DNA of 64,000 bases from Opitutaceae bacterium TAV5 (GTDB lineage Bacteria > Verrucomicrobiota > Verrucomicrobiia > Opitutales > Opitutaceae), in the NCBI GenBank assembly GCA_000242935.3, contig CP007053.1:7053001-7117000 (forward strand), in the 5' to 3' direction. Position 1 is the first letter of the stretch. Each line of letters starts with the position of its first letter. Shown here in pieces: positions 27,448 through 34,918 of this stretch. A program made the position numbers and the translations under genes. The notes under the pieces are model-generated. The model was not told where the DNA came from. It did no database searches and saw only the letters and a program-made list of their open reading frames with translations.

Positions 27448-27700
27448 GAGCTTCGCCCCGTCACGTTCCCGGAGCGGAAAAGTAACCAGTGAGAGGAATG
27501 GGTGGTTGAAAGGGTGAAAGCCAAGGGGAAGAAAACCGATAGGAGACTGGCAACCGGAGGCTCGACGCTGAATAGGAAACGGAAGTTGGGAGATTCATGG
27601 CGTGAAGGCAAGCCTGTGTTAGTTGTGGGCTTCTGAAAGCAAGAGAACTGCAAGTATGGGGTACAATGACACCATGACACTCTTTTTACCTGAATTTCAG
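27448..27700 (-). promoter_or_regulatory. Right cassette-array leader (inverted copy of the left leader)
   Basis: About 250 bp homologous to 12019-12470 on the other strand but without the MITE. Between it and the junction at 27061 are about 390 bp with no gene; an open minus frame of 204 codons spans the region but has no protein character. It probably holds the cassette promoter and attI. Confidence 0.55.
27502..27636 (+). CDS. Possible 44-codon ORF in the right leader
   Basis: Counterpart of the 12281-12415 frame, same length, GTG start, pointing away from the cassettes. Shared residues include VKA-GKKT-RRL-TGGS and DSW-E-KP. Coding status is doubtful. Confidence 0.25.
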   Translation: MVERVKAKGKKTDRRLATGGSTLNRKRKLGDSWREGKPVLVVGF

Positions 27701-27858
27701 AATAGAAAAAATAAATGAAGAAATGAACAGGGAGAGGTTCTGCCTTTTCGGTGTCACGGTGTCATCATCTGCTCCCCTTTTTCTCCAGGTCTCCCCTCCC
27801 AGCTAAAAAAAGGCCCTCCATAGGAGAACCTTTGTCGATGGCCGGGGTTGCCAGCCAG

Positions 27859-28596
27859 TCAGTTCCTCCCGGCCAGCCCCACGTACCCGTCCATCAGGCC
27901 ATGCAAAGCTTGGGTGCGGGCGGGAAGCATCGGGAGGTTGCCTTTAAGCGCCTCGGTGAAGCCGTTGAACAGGCTCCAGATGTTGCGCGGTCGGAACTCT
28001 TCGTAGCCGGGTTTACGCCATTCGCCGAGAACCTTGGGCAGCGTCGTGACCGGGCAGACGCCGCTGTCCACCGCCCGGATCATCAGATCGTGCGCTTCGG
28101 TGTCTCCGATATGAACATCCCGATAGCGGGCAATGCGCTCGTCCTGCGAATGCCACCGGTCCACAAGCTGGCCGATGGCCCTCTCGGTGAGCATGGGCAG
28201 ATCACGGTTGAGGAAACGCGTATGTTTTCTGGCGATACTGATTTCGCCGTGAAACGACAGATTGTCGCAAACGAAGACCTGGGAACCGGCGACGAGACCG
28301 GCAGGAAAGCGTTTGTCGTGCGAGTTTCGCAGGCCGAGAACCCAGGCATAGTCGGAATGCTGCGAGCCGTTACGGACCTGAATGAGGCCGAAATAACGGT
28401 CGCCGCCGTGCGACAGGGCATGGGCCTGATTGACGATGGAGAGGCGGGCGGAAACCAGCGCACGCTCGATCTGTTCGACGAGCCGCAAATGCGGGATCGG
28501 CGTCCAGGTGGGCGTTGCCAGCGGTGTGCGAACTTCGCGGAGTGCGCTGCGTTCGACGGCAGCGGCTCCGCAGTGGAGGAGGAGGTTACATTTCAT
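27859..28596 (-). CDS. DUF932 domain protein (phage/plasmid-like)
   Basis: 245 residues. Family features include HALSHGGDRYFGLIQVRNG, then DYAWVLGLRNSHDKRFPAGLVAGSQVFVCDNLSFHGE, the conserved GLRNSHDK...G..VFVCDNL core of DUF932/TIGR03299 proteins from phages, plasmids and islands. It is somewhat shorter than the usual 300-plus residues. Such genes often sit near replication genes, as here, with the DnaN-like gene 170 bp upstream on the same strand. Function in the family is not established. Confidence 0.8.
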   Translation of the reverse strand: MKCNLLLHCGAAAVERSALREVRTPLATPTWTPIPHLRLVEQIERALVSARLSIVNQAHALSHGGDRYFGLIQVRNGSQHSDYAWVLGLRNSHDKRFPAGLVAGSQVFVCDNLSFHGEISIARKHTRFLNRDLPMLTERAIGQLVDRWHSQDERIARYRDVHIGDTEAHDLMIRAVDSGVCPVTTLPKVLGEWRKPGYEEFRPRNIWSLFNGFTEALKGNLPMLPARTQALHGLMDGYVGLAGRN

Positions 28597-28678
28597 GATG
28601 ATTGATGGTGTGGTTGATGGTTGGCTGTTTTGTGCGATGTGGATGTGACGGATCGGTTTTGCGTGTGCGGAAAACGAC

Positions 28679-28713
28679 GAAGGCCACGCTCCCTCGGGGA
28701 ATACGTGGCCTTC
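28679..28713 (-). terminator. Hairpin downstream of the clamp gene
   Basis: Perfect 10-bp stem GAAGGCCACG/CGTGGCCTTC with a 15-nt loop between the clamp gene and the DUF932 gene. It lacks a strong T-tract (GTCGTTTT follows), so attenuation is as likely as full termination. Confidence 0.5.
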
Positions 28714-28769
28714 GCCTGCTCTCTGCTTTGTCTGCTTTCTGTGTTGTGTAGTTATCTGATAAACACGCG

Positions 28770-30353
28770 CTACACTTCGACGGTGCGGAGGGCGCGGATG
28801 TTTTTCTTCAGGGTTTCATGGTCGCGTTCGAGCGCCTTGTGCTGGCGGACCGATTCACGGACAAGAACCTGAAGGTTGCCCAGCGCGCCGTTCAACTCCC
28901 GGAGGAGATCACGGGCTCGCTGGATCGACTGCTGCGCGGCATCGACGCCGGAAGCCTGGGCCTCCGGCGCGGCAATGACGTGCGGCTTTTGTGACGTGCT
29001 GGCGACAATGCCGGGAGTGCCGGTGTTGTTGCCGATGCGTTGATGTGCGATGGCTACCATGGTTGTGCTTTCGTTGCGGGTTGTGATTGTGACCGGGCTG
29101 TTGCCGGTCGTGGTTTTGTTTTCGTTGGTGGATGCGGCCTGCGATGAGGCAGGCTCCGCATCCGGGTGATCCGCAGCTTTCGGCGTGATGGCCGGGGCGG
29201 CGGACGGAGTGGTTGACGTTCTGGCCGGAGCGGGACCGACACGCGGACGGTTGGGAATCCACAGGTTGAGCCTGTGTTCGTCGCGCATGACAACAGGTGT
29301 CACGTCGTCGAGGATGCGCAGTTCCCGAAACCCTCGCCGGAGTGCTCCCAGCAGGTAGTTCGCGTCGAACTGCACATCCTGAAGACCGTCGCCATCGTCC
29401 GGAACGGCCAGAACCCGGCTTTTGTCCAGATCCACGCGGACCTGCGGCAGGTGCGGCGGCGGATTCAGGAACGCGCCTTCCTCCCGGATCGTCAGGCAAA
29501 CCGGGCTGTGCCCGTCCCTGTATCCGGGAAGTTGTGGCAACACCGTCGTGAGACGTTCCGCATCCTCTTCCGAGATACGCAGACGGGCCTTGTAGCCGTC
29601 GATATCGGGAATCACCCGGTGCCAGTTCGGATATTTCCCCTCGATCAGCCGGGTGGTCCACAACCACGGTCCCGCCGCGATTCTTGCCAGTGACCGGCAA
29701 CCCTGTTTCCACGTCCGGAAAAGCAGCGTGTCGCCGGCATTCTTGCCGAGGACGGCGGGCGCTCCGGAGAGAGGAAATACAAGGCACTCGTCGGCCAGAG
29801 GCAGGTTGAGGTGGTTGCGCACGTACATCTGCCGTCCGTCGCAGCCGACAACGGCGTGCTTTTCGAGCAGCACGCTGTTGAGCAGGTAACGGTTGGCGTC
29901 GGTGCTCGCGCAGCCTGCCGCCTCGACCATCGCGGCCAGCACACATGACGGAATGCCGACCGGAGTGCATCTGCCTGCGTCCGGCGCGTCCGGCCAGTCG
30001 GCCAGCGGCTGGGTAGCGAACGGCAAAACCACCGGCCCGCCCTTGCTCTCGCAACGGATCACGGGATCGGGCTGCGTGCAGATCGAGACGGTTGAACCGG
30101 CATCGGCGGTTTTGACGACACCGTTCAGCACGCTCCAGGGGACGAGTACCTTTTCTTCCGTGCGAGGCTCGCCGGATTTTCCGGGGACTTCGTACAAAAG
30201 GTATTCGTCCAGGCTGGTGGCTTCGAACCGGACAACGCCGTCGGTTCCGGTGACACGGACACAGCGCAAGGCCGCGAGTCCCTGTCTGCCGGGTTTGAGA
30301 ACGCGCAGGCCGGAAAGGGCCTCGCGGAGTGTTTCTTTTGAAAACGAGATCAT
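28770..30353 (-). CDS. DnaN-like sliding clamp with C-terminal coiled coil
   Basis: About 527 residues. Residues 1-360 show the three-domain beta-clamp layout: ISFSKETLREALSGL at the start, ALRCVRVTGTDGVVRFEAT, CASTDANRYLLNSVLLE with CDGRQMYV, EGKYPNWHRVIP and VQFDANYLLGAL. The normal C-terminal clamp ending is replaced by a Thr/Pro/Ala-rich linker of about 100 residues and a final coiled coil (QQSIQRARDLLRELNGALGNL...). It should encircle DNA and tether island replication proteins. ATG 30353 is chosen because it starts the first clamp strand; the longer frame is not protein-like. Confidence 0.8.
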   Translation of the reverse strand: MISFSKETLREALSGLRVLKPGRQGLAALRCVRVTGTDGVVRFEATSLDEYLLYEVPGKSGEPRTEEKVLVPWSVLNGVVKTADAGSTVSICTQPDPVIRCESKGGPVVLPFATQPLADWPDAPDAGRCTPVGIPSCVLAAMVEAAGCASTDANRYLLNSVLLEKHAVVGCDGRQMYVRNHLNLPLADECLVFPLSGAPAVLGKNAGDTLLFRTWKQGCRSLARIAAGPWLWTTRLIEGKYPNWHRVIPDIDGYKARLRISEEDAERLTTVLPQLPGYRDGHSPVCLTIREEGAFLNPPPHLPQVRVDLDKSRVLAVPDDGDGLQDVQFDANYLLGALRRGFRELRILDDVTPVVMRDEHRLNLWIPNRPRVGPAPARTSTTPSAAPAITPKAADHPDAEPASSQAASTNENKTTTGNSPVTITTRNESTTMVAIAHQRIGNNTGTPGIVASTSQKPHVIAAPEAQASGVDAAQQSIQRARDLLRELNGALGNLQVLVRESVRQHKALERDHETLKKNIRALRTVEV

Positions 30354-30468
30354 TGTAGTTTTTCCAAAATACATTATTGATGGTTTGACAAAAAGCCCGC
30401 GACGGATGGACGGCGCAGGCACGGGTTGAGGTTGACGGTTGATGCGAGTGAACGCGGACAGGCCGCAT

Positions 30469-30678
30469 TCACCCGTCACGAAGAGACGGAAGATCAGGCG
30501 GGGACGGCGGTTTTGTACGACAGCAATGCCACCAGAGCCATGCGGCCCCGATGGCAAGCAGCGGAAACCACAATCCCGCGCCCACGAAGACCCCGGCGAC
30601 AAACGCCGCCAGGACGATGACCGGCACGGAGCCGGAGACAGGGCGAAACTGCCACGAACGGACTGGCGGAATCTTCAT
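30469..30678 (-). CDS. Small membrane protein
   Basis: About 69 residues with two close hydrophobic segments (VPVIVLAAFVAGVFVGAGLW, then FPLLAIGAAWLWW) and a Pro-rich tail. No family recognised. Overlaps the end of the following minus-strand gene's frame by 4 bp (30675-30678), as in translationally coupled genes, so it belongs to the small operon 32516 to 30469. Confidence 0.5.
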   Translation of the reverse strand: MKIPPVRSWQFRPVSGSVPVIVLAAFVAGVFVGAGLWFPLLAIGAAWLWWHCCRTKPPSPPDLPSLRDG

Positions 30679-30869
30679 CGGCGTGCCCTCCATTCCCTCA
30701 CGGCAAAGGCGACGGCGAAGATCAGGATCGCCACCGAAAACACCATGAAGGGACTGAGGATTTGCCGGGCGTCACGGGCCAGCGCATGACTCCACGCGAG
30801 CGGAGTGATCGTGCTGCCCGCAATGAACGCCAGCGCCAGCATGACAACCAGACGGAGGATCACAGGCAT
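30675..30869 (-). CDS. Small two-span membrane protein
   Basis: 64 residues: helices at about 4-20 and 41-58, separated by a loop (SHALARDARQILSP), with a basic end RARR. Placed 2 bp downstream of the small lipoprotein gene and overlapping the next one. Such tiny membrane proteins are common in conjugative and phage-plasmid clusters; no function is assigned. Confidence 0.5.
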   Translation of the reverse strand: MPVILRLVVMLALAFIAGSTITPLAWSHALARDARQILSPFMVFSVAILIFAVAFAVREWRARR

Positions 30870-30871
30870 GG

Positions 30872-31084
30872 CTATTTCCTCCGGTTGTTGCGGCTGGCGA
30901 GAACGAGGCAGACCCCGCCCACAGTGGAGCAGAGCACCGCGCACGTCCCGACCCATTTGAGCGAACTTGCCAGTTTCGGCGCGTCCACCTCGACGGGTTT
31001 TCCGTTTGCCCCGTTGCAGGCTGCCAGGAGCAGCAGACCGGCAAGCAGCGCAGGAACCGGGAAAATGTGTAGTCTGTTTCTCAC
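30872..31084 (-). CDS. Small lipoprotein / membrane protein
   Basis: 70 residues from a GTG with GGAGG just upstream. The N-terminus is a lipoprotein signal (LLAGLLLLAACNG, Cys at residue 23), followed by a short stretch and a second hydrophobic helix (WVGTCAVLCSTVGGVCLVLA). Its start overlaps the stop of the nuclease gene, so the two are coupled. Entry-exclusion or lysis-type peptides look like this, but nothing supports a specific role. Confidence 0.55.
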   Translation of the reverse strand: MRNRLHIFPVPALLAGLLLLAACNGANGKPVEVDAPKLASSLKWVGTCAVLCSTVGGVCLVLASRNNRRK

Positions 31085-31944
31085 GACACACCTCCGGTCC
31101 ATTGCGCACACGCTTTCCGGAACGGACACCACGCACACTGCTGTCCCGGCGACGGGTAGTAGTGCCCGAGTTCCACCCCGTTGGCGTAGATGTCCACCAG
31201 CCGGTAAAACCGGTCCCGCTGAGCCTGCGTCGGAGAGGGGAACGCCTGCCGGACAATTTTCGGTATCTTGGTTTTCACCAGAAACACCAGTTCGTTGCCC
31301 GGACAGGTTTCCCCGGTGGCGTCCTCGATCAGCAGCGTGTAGGCGGTAAGCTGAAGCTCGTGTTGCCACGTCTCGTTTTCGAGGTTCGGAGTCTGCGCGA
31401 TGGTCTTGTAGTCCACCGGAGTGTGATCCGCCTTCACGAGGTCGATCACACCCAGCAGGGGCAAGGCCAGTCCGGGCAGTTCCGCCGACAGCCTCACCTC
31501 GACGCCGAGCGGTTTTTGTTCGGTTGCCGGGTGCACGCCGCTGGCGAGAAACGCCCGCAGGAGCACTTCGCCCTTGGCCTGAAGCTCTGCCTTCTCGTCG
31601 TTGCTTTCCCATTCGACCGGTTTCCCGTCGTCAGGGTCGGCAAACGCACGGCTGAAGGCGGCGAGCACGGCGGTTTCGGAAAAATCCCCGTCGCGCCAGC
31701 GAGCCTTGTTGAAGTGCTGCAAGCCCTCGTGGACCGCCTTGCCGAAGTGCAGCCCCGGCGAGACGGGCGCAGGCAATGCGAGCACTTTTTCGTAATAAAA
31801 CTTCAGGCGGCAGGACAGGAACGACTTCAGGCGCGACACGCTGACGTATTCCAGCGGATCGCCACCGTCAGCCGAAGCGGCGGGAGGCGGAACCGTGGTG
31901 CTGTTGCCCGCGTTGCCTTCCGGAAGCGGAGGGATGGCAATCAT
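31081..31944 (-). CDS. PD-(D/E)XK nuclease with Cys cluster (Cas4/AddB-type)
   Basis: 287 residues. YVSVSRLKSFLSCRLKFYYEKV carries the first Cys and the QxxxY-adjacent start of the fold. GLHFGKAVHEGL supplies the conserved His. LLGVIDLVKADHTPVDYKT has the D and DYK catalytic residues. The C-terminal CAWCPFRKAC supplies the other three Cys, so an iron-sulfur cluster as in Cas4, AddB and RecB-like exonucleases is likely. It would process DNA ends during island replication or recombination. It overlaps its neighbours on both sides. Confidence 0.85.
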   Translation of the reverse strand: MIAIPPLPEGNAGNSTTVPPPAASADGGDPLEYVSVSRLKSFLSCRLKFYYEKVLALPAPVSPGLHFGKAVHEGLQHFNKARWRDGDFSETAVLAAFSRAFADPDDGKPVEWESNDEKAELQAKGEVLLRAFLASGVHPATEQKPLGVEVRLSAELPGLALPLLGVIDLVKADHTPVDYKTIAQTPNLENETWQHELQLTAYTLLIEDATGETCPGNELVFLVKTKIPKIVRQAFPSPTQAQRDRFYRLVDIYANGVELGHYYPSPGQQCAWCPFRKACAQWTGGVS

Positions 31945-32516
31945 CGGCCCGCCCTCCCTGCCGCCGGATAACCCGACGTGCGGCGATACGAACCCCGTCC
32001 GCCTCCGTTGCCCCGTCCCTGCCTCCTGTCCGTGCAGGTTTCCAGCAATTCATCGATGAGGCCGGAAGCCTGCATCTTGTTGAGTTGCCGGACGCCGACG
32101 CCGAACCGCTGCACCGACAGGTCTTCGATGTCCTGTTTTTGCAGCGAGTGATCGGCGACGATCTTCAGTATCAGGTCGCGCTGCTTGTCCGAACAGCGCC
32201 AGCCTGCCTCGCCCGGATCGTTGCCGCTGGTTACAGTGGAGTCCGGGCCGGTTGAGGATCGGGAACGGAAGGTTTCGGGCTGTCCGGAACCGCTCCCCGG
32301 TGCCGCAAACCGTCCCGACTGGTCCGAGGGGACCAGACCGGTATTGACGATCTGGCCGTCAACCGAGGTTTGCAGCCGGGAATAAAGCTCCGCGTTGGTT
32401 CTCTCCAGTTGGGAGAGATCGGCCAGTTCGGTGCGGAGCGTGACCGAGTACTGGTGCGAGGAATAGTGAGGCAGCCCCACCTTCTTCGAATAGTTGGCTT
32501 CAATGATGACGGCCAT
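31941..32516 (-). CDS. Hypothetical protein, possibly recombination/ssDNA related
   Basis: About 191 residues. N-terminal VIIEANYSKKVGLPHYSSHQYSV followed by RTELADLSQLERTNAELYSRLQ is a pattern I have seen in phage/plasmid clusters without a known function. After a Ser/Gly/Pro linker there is a C-terminal helical domain (DKQRDLILKIVADHSLQKQDI, then LNKMQASGLIDELLE). Its stop overlaps the nuclease start (ATGA), which argues for a joint role in DNA processing. ATG 32516 is preferred. Confidence 0.55.
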   Translation of the reverse strand: MAVIIEANYSKKVGLPHYSSHQYSVTLRTELADLSQLERTNAELYSRLQTSVDGQIVNTGLVPSDQSGRFAAPGSGSGQPETFRSRSSTGPDSTVTSGNDPGEAGWRCSDKQRDLILKIVADHSLQKQDIEDLSVQRFGVGVRQLNKMQASGLIDELLETCTDRRQGRGNGGGRGSYRRTSGYPAAGRAGR

Positions 32517-32543
32517 AACAGGAGTTTCCTTTCGTACGGGCAC

Positions 32544-32572
32544 AAAAAAGCCCGCTCCGGTGAGTGAGCGGG
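32544..32572 (-). terminator. Terminator after the ribbon-helix-helix gene
   Basis: On the minus strand CCCGCTC...GAGCGGG stem followed by CTTTTTTG. It separates the 32899 gene from the nuclease operon. Confidence 0.75.
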
Positions 32573-32692
32573 TTCTTCATGCGTGGTTTTCGAGGGTCAG
32601 GCTTCGGCCTTCGTGGCTAAAACTTCCCTCAAAACGTTATACCACAAAAAATGACCGTTTCAGGGAGGGGGGAGGGGTCTGCCAGGGCACCT

Positions 32693-32899
32693 TCAGGGCT
32701 GCTTTTTTGTACCGGAAGCGCGTTTTGACTCTCTGGCCGGGATCACGATGGCTTTTTCACGTTCCACCTCGTCGAGTTTTTCGATGATCGCCTGGCGAAT
32801 CAGCACCGACGCCTTCACCCCATGACGCACAGCCAGAGCCTCCAGCTTCTCACGAAGCTCAGGGGACAGCCTTACGTTGATGCCGTTGTTCAATGCCAT
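32693..32899 (-). CDS. Ribbon-helix-helix (CopG/Arc-type) regulator
   Basis: 68 residues from the ATG at 32899. NVRLSPELREKLEALAVRHGVKASVLIRQAIIEKLDEVE is a textbook RHH: a beta strand, then two helices. The tail is basic. RHH dimers repress promoters of plasmid, toxin-antitoxin and island genes. It is divergent from another RHH gene at 32986, with an 86-bp gap that would hold both promoters. Confidence 0.75.
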   Translation of the reverse strand: MALNNGINVRLSPELREKLEALAVRHGVKASVLIRQAIIEKLDEVEREKAIVIPARESKRASGTKKQP

Positions 32900-32985
32900 C
32901 CCTCCATTCGTAGCGCATTGTTTTACTCCGGCAAGCAACTTTCGGCTTGTTCATTTGCGCTACAACAGGCTACTTTGCGACCCAT

Positions 32986-33207
32986 ATGAAGTCCTCCCGT
33001 TCAACTTCCTCGATCTGCATTCGCCTGGACAACCAGACCGAGACCCGCTTGCGGGCAGCAGCAACGCAAACCGGGGGAAAAGTTGCCGATTTCATCCGGA
33101 CTGCGCTGGAGGAAAAGCTGCCCCGTTGGCTCGCAAGACATTCCTGCCCCGTTCCGTCCCGTCCCTCCGACAGGGTCCGTGCAAAAACGCCCCGCTCTTC
33201 CCCCTGA
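32986..33207 (+). CDS. Second ribbon-helix-helix regulator
   Basis: 73 residues. SICIRLDNQTETRLRAAATQTGGKVADFIRTALEEKLPRWLA fits the RHH fold; the C-terminal tail is Pro/Arg-rich. It precedes the plus-strand lipoprotein and GTPase run and may regulate it. With the divergent RHH gene at 32693 it makes a likely two-regulator switch at the centre of the island. Confidence 0.65.
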   Translation: MKSSRSTSSICIRLDNQTETRLRAAATQTGGKVADFIRTALEEKLPRWLARHSCPVPSRPSDRVRAKTPRSSP

Positions 33208-33250
33208 CAATCAATCCGCTTTCCCTCCGGATCATCAGAGCCGTTCCCCG

Positions 33251-34399
33251 ATGAAAATCCCCGTCTTCCTTGTGACATCCTTGGCAGTGTTGCTGTCAGG
33301 TTGCGGACAAAAACAGGCCGAACAGGCTGACGAGGCACGACGCCAGGCCGAAATACGCTTGGCTCAGGAAGTGGCCGAGGTTGCCCGTCTGCGTGCCGAA
33401 TCGCAGGGACTGCGCAGTGAAATATCCCTGCTCAGTTCGGAGCTTTTCAGGGTACGCAACGAACTCGACAAGGCTCGGGATGGGCAGGCACGCCTAGGTG
33501 ACGAGCTTGCTGCCGCAGAGAGAAAATACTCGTCCCTGCTCTTTGATCGCCAAGGCTCCCTTCCGGATACCGCCGCTTCCGCTGCACCAAGGGCTCCCCG
33601 ATATCACAAGGCAACCCCGCCCGAAACAGTGGAAGAGTACATGGCGCGTTTCAGGGCACAGAACAGCAGCGTCACCGCCACTCCCGATACGGCCGATTCC
33701 GCACTCCTGGCAGAAACGGAACCGGTATCGCCGACGAATCCTGATCCTGTCGCAGATACTGCTGCCGCCCAAAATACCGACCCGGTTGCTGAAGAAAAAT
33801 TCGATGAGGAAATCAGGCTGATGAGCGGCTGGAAGTCTGCGCGCCGCAAGGGTGAGGAGGAAAACATTATCGAGGACTTGCGCCGTATTTTCAACGGTCT
33901 CGCGGCTCCATCGGATGATATCCGGGTTACACGACCGTTCCCGATCTACCGCGACATCGAATTTCTTGAAGACATAGAGTCGGCCAAAAAGAAACTGGGG
34001 GTTGCCACATTCGGGAGCAGGCCGTTCAACCTTCCCGGTTTCCCGCAACACTCCTTCTATGTCTATCGGGCAACGCTGGAAATCGACGGGTACCAGACCA
34101 TGCTGATACTCACCGACACCGCCCGGAGGATTGTCGCCGTCCAGCTTTCCCGCAACGGACGCAGAGGCTTCAACAATACCACGTACACCTACAGTCGATT
34201 TACGCTTCACGACATGCTCAATTATGCCACACGCGCCGGCCACAATACGCGAGTTGGCTGGAAAACCGCAGAGCAGTCCGATTCCGTCGTGGTTCTCGAT
34301 TCGGAGTTCCAGGGATCCAACCAGACGCAGTATACCCGCCTCTACATTGCTCGCCAGATAGTCGCCCTCGTTTTATGGAACATAAGAGAGAACTGGTAA
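33251..34399 (+). CDS. Lipoprotein with coiled coil and C-terminal globular domain
   Basis: 382 residues. Lipoprotein signal MKIPVFLVTSLAVLLSGCG with lipobox Cys at 18. Then a long coiled coil (about residues 22-95, LRAESQGLRSEISLLSSELF) and a Pro/Ala/Thr linker with acidic patches. The C-terminal domain is beta-rich (HSFYVYRATLEIDGYQTMLI, then VVLDSEFQG and ARQIVALVLW). No family recognised. It should sit in the outer or inner membrane facing the periplasm. First of the co-directional run leading to the GTPases, though gaps of about 90 and 270 bp follow. Confidence 0.65.
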   Translation: MKIPVFLVTSLAVLLSGCGQKQAEQADEARRQAEIRLAQEVAEVARLRAESQGLRSEISLLSSELFRVRNELDKARDGQARLGDELAAAERKYSSLLFDRQGSLPDTAASAAPRAPRYHKATPPETVEEYMARFRAQNSSVTATPDTADSALLAETEPVSPTNPDPVADTAAAQNTDPVAEEKFDEEIRLMSGWKSARRKGEEENIIEDLRRIFNGLAAPSDDIRVTRPFPIYRDIEFLEDIESAKKKLGVATFGSRPFNLPGFPQHSFYVYRATLEIDGYQTMLILTDTARRIVAVQLSRNGRRGFNNTTYTYSRFTLHDMLNYATRAGHNTRVGWKTAEQSDSVVVLDSEFQGSNQTQYTRLYIARQIVALVLWNIRENW

Positions 34400-34487
34400 C
34401 CCCTGCTTCCAACATCGGGGACTCGAAAAAACACGCCCTTTTTTGTATCTATAATCAAAATACAAAACAATCCGAACGATCCAAACC

Positions 34488-34649
34488 ATGAAAAAGAAAA
34501 TCATCATTATTGCTGCCGCCGCTCTCGTGGTGCTCTCCTCGGCGACCTACGCTGCGGTCAAGATCAAGTGTACCTTTTGCAAGGGCACGGGATTCCAGCC
34601 CAACACGCCGTTCACCTGTCAAGTTTGCCAAGGGAAAGGATTTCGCTAG
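34488..34649 (+). CDS. Secreted 53-residue peptide with DnaJ-type CxxCxGxG motifs
   Basis: Signal peptide KKKIIIIAAAALVVLSSATYA, then CTFCKGTGFQPNTPFTCQVC and QGKGF: two CxxCxGxG knuckles as in the DnaJ zinc-finger domain. The mature part would be only about 30 residues around one zinc ion. No identical family known to me. Lies upstream of the dynamin-like gene. The next 269 bp contain no gene. Confidence 0.65.
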   Translation: MKKKIIIIAAAALVVLSSATYAAVKIKCTFCKGTGFQPNTPFTCQVCQGKGFR

Positions 34650-34918
34650 GCGATGCGGCTGCGGGGTGTAATTACCCTTCAGCCACACATGTTCTCTCCG
34701 GTTGCGGAGCCGCGCCCGGCAGTTGCGGTTCTCTGGCATGTCGTTGCCCGGAGTGCCCCTCATCACCCTGCCCGGCCTTGTCCGTCCTGCGTCGTCCTTT
34801 CTTTCCTCAGGCAGGAATAACCCCGCCCCATTTTCGCGCCATACGTCTCCCTCCTTTGATTTTTCCCGCGCTTCTTCCCCTCGCGATCCCGCCCGAAGTC
34901 TCCCCCCCCGACCCAACC

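Noticed and set aside
27066-27680. 204-codon open frame on the minus strand
   Set aside because: Low-complexity composition without protein features; it spans the array leader and its core junction.
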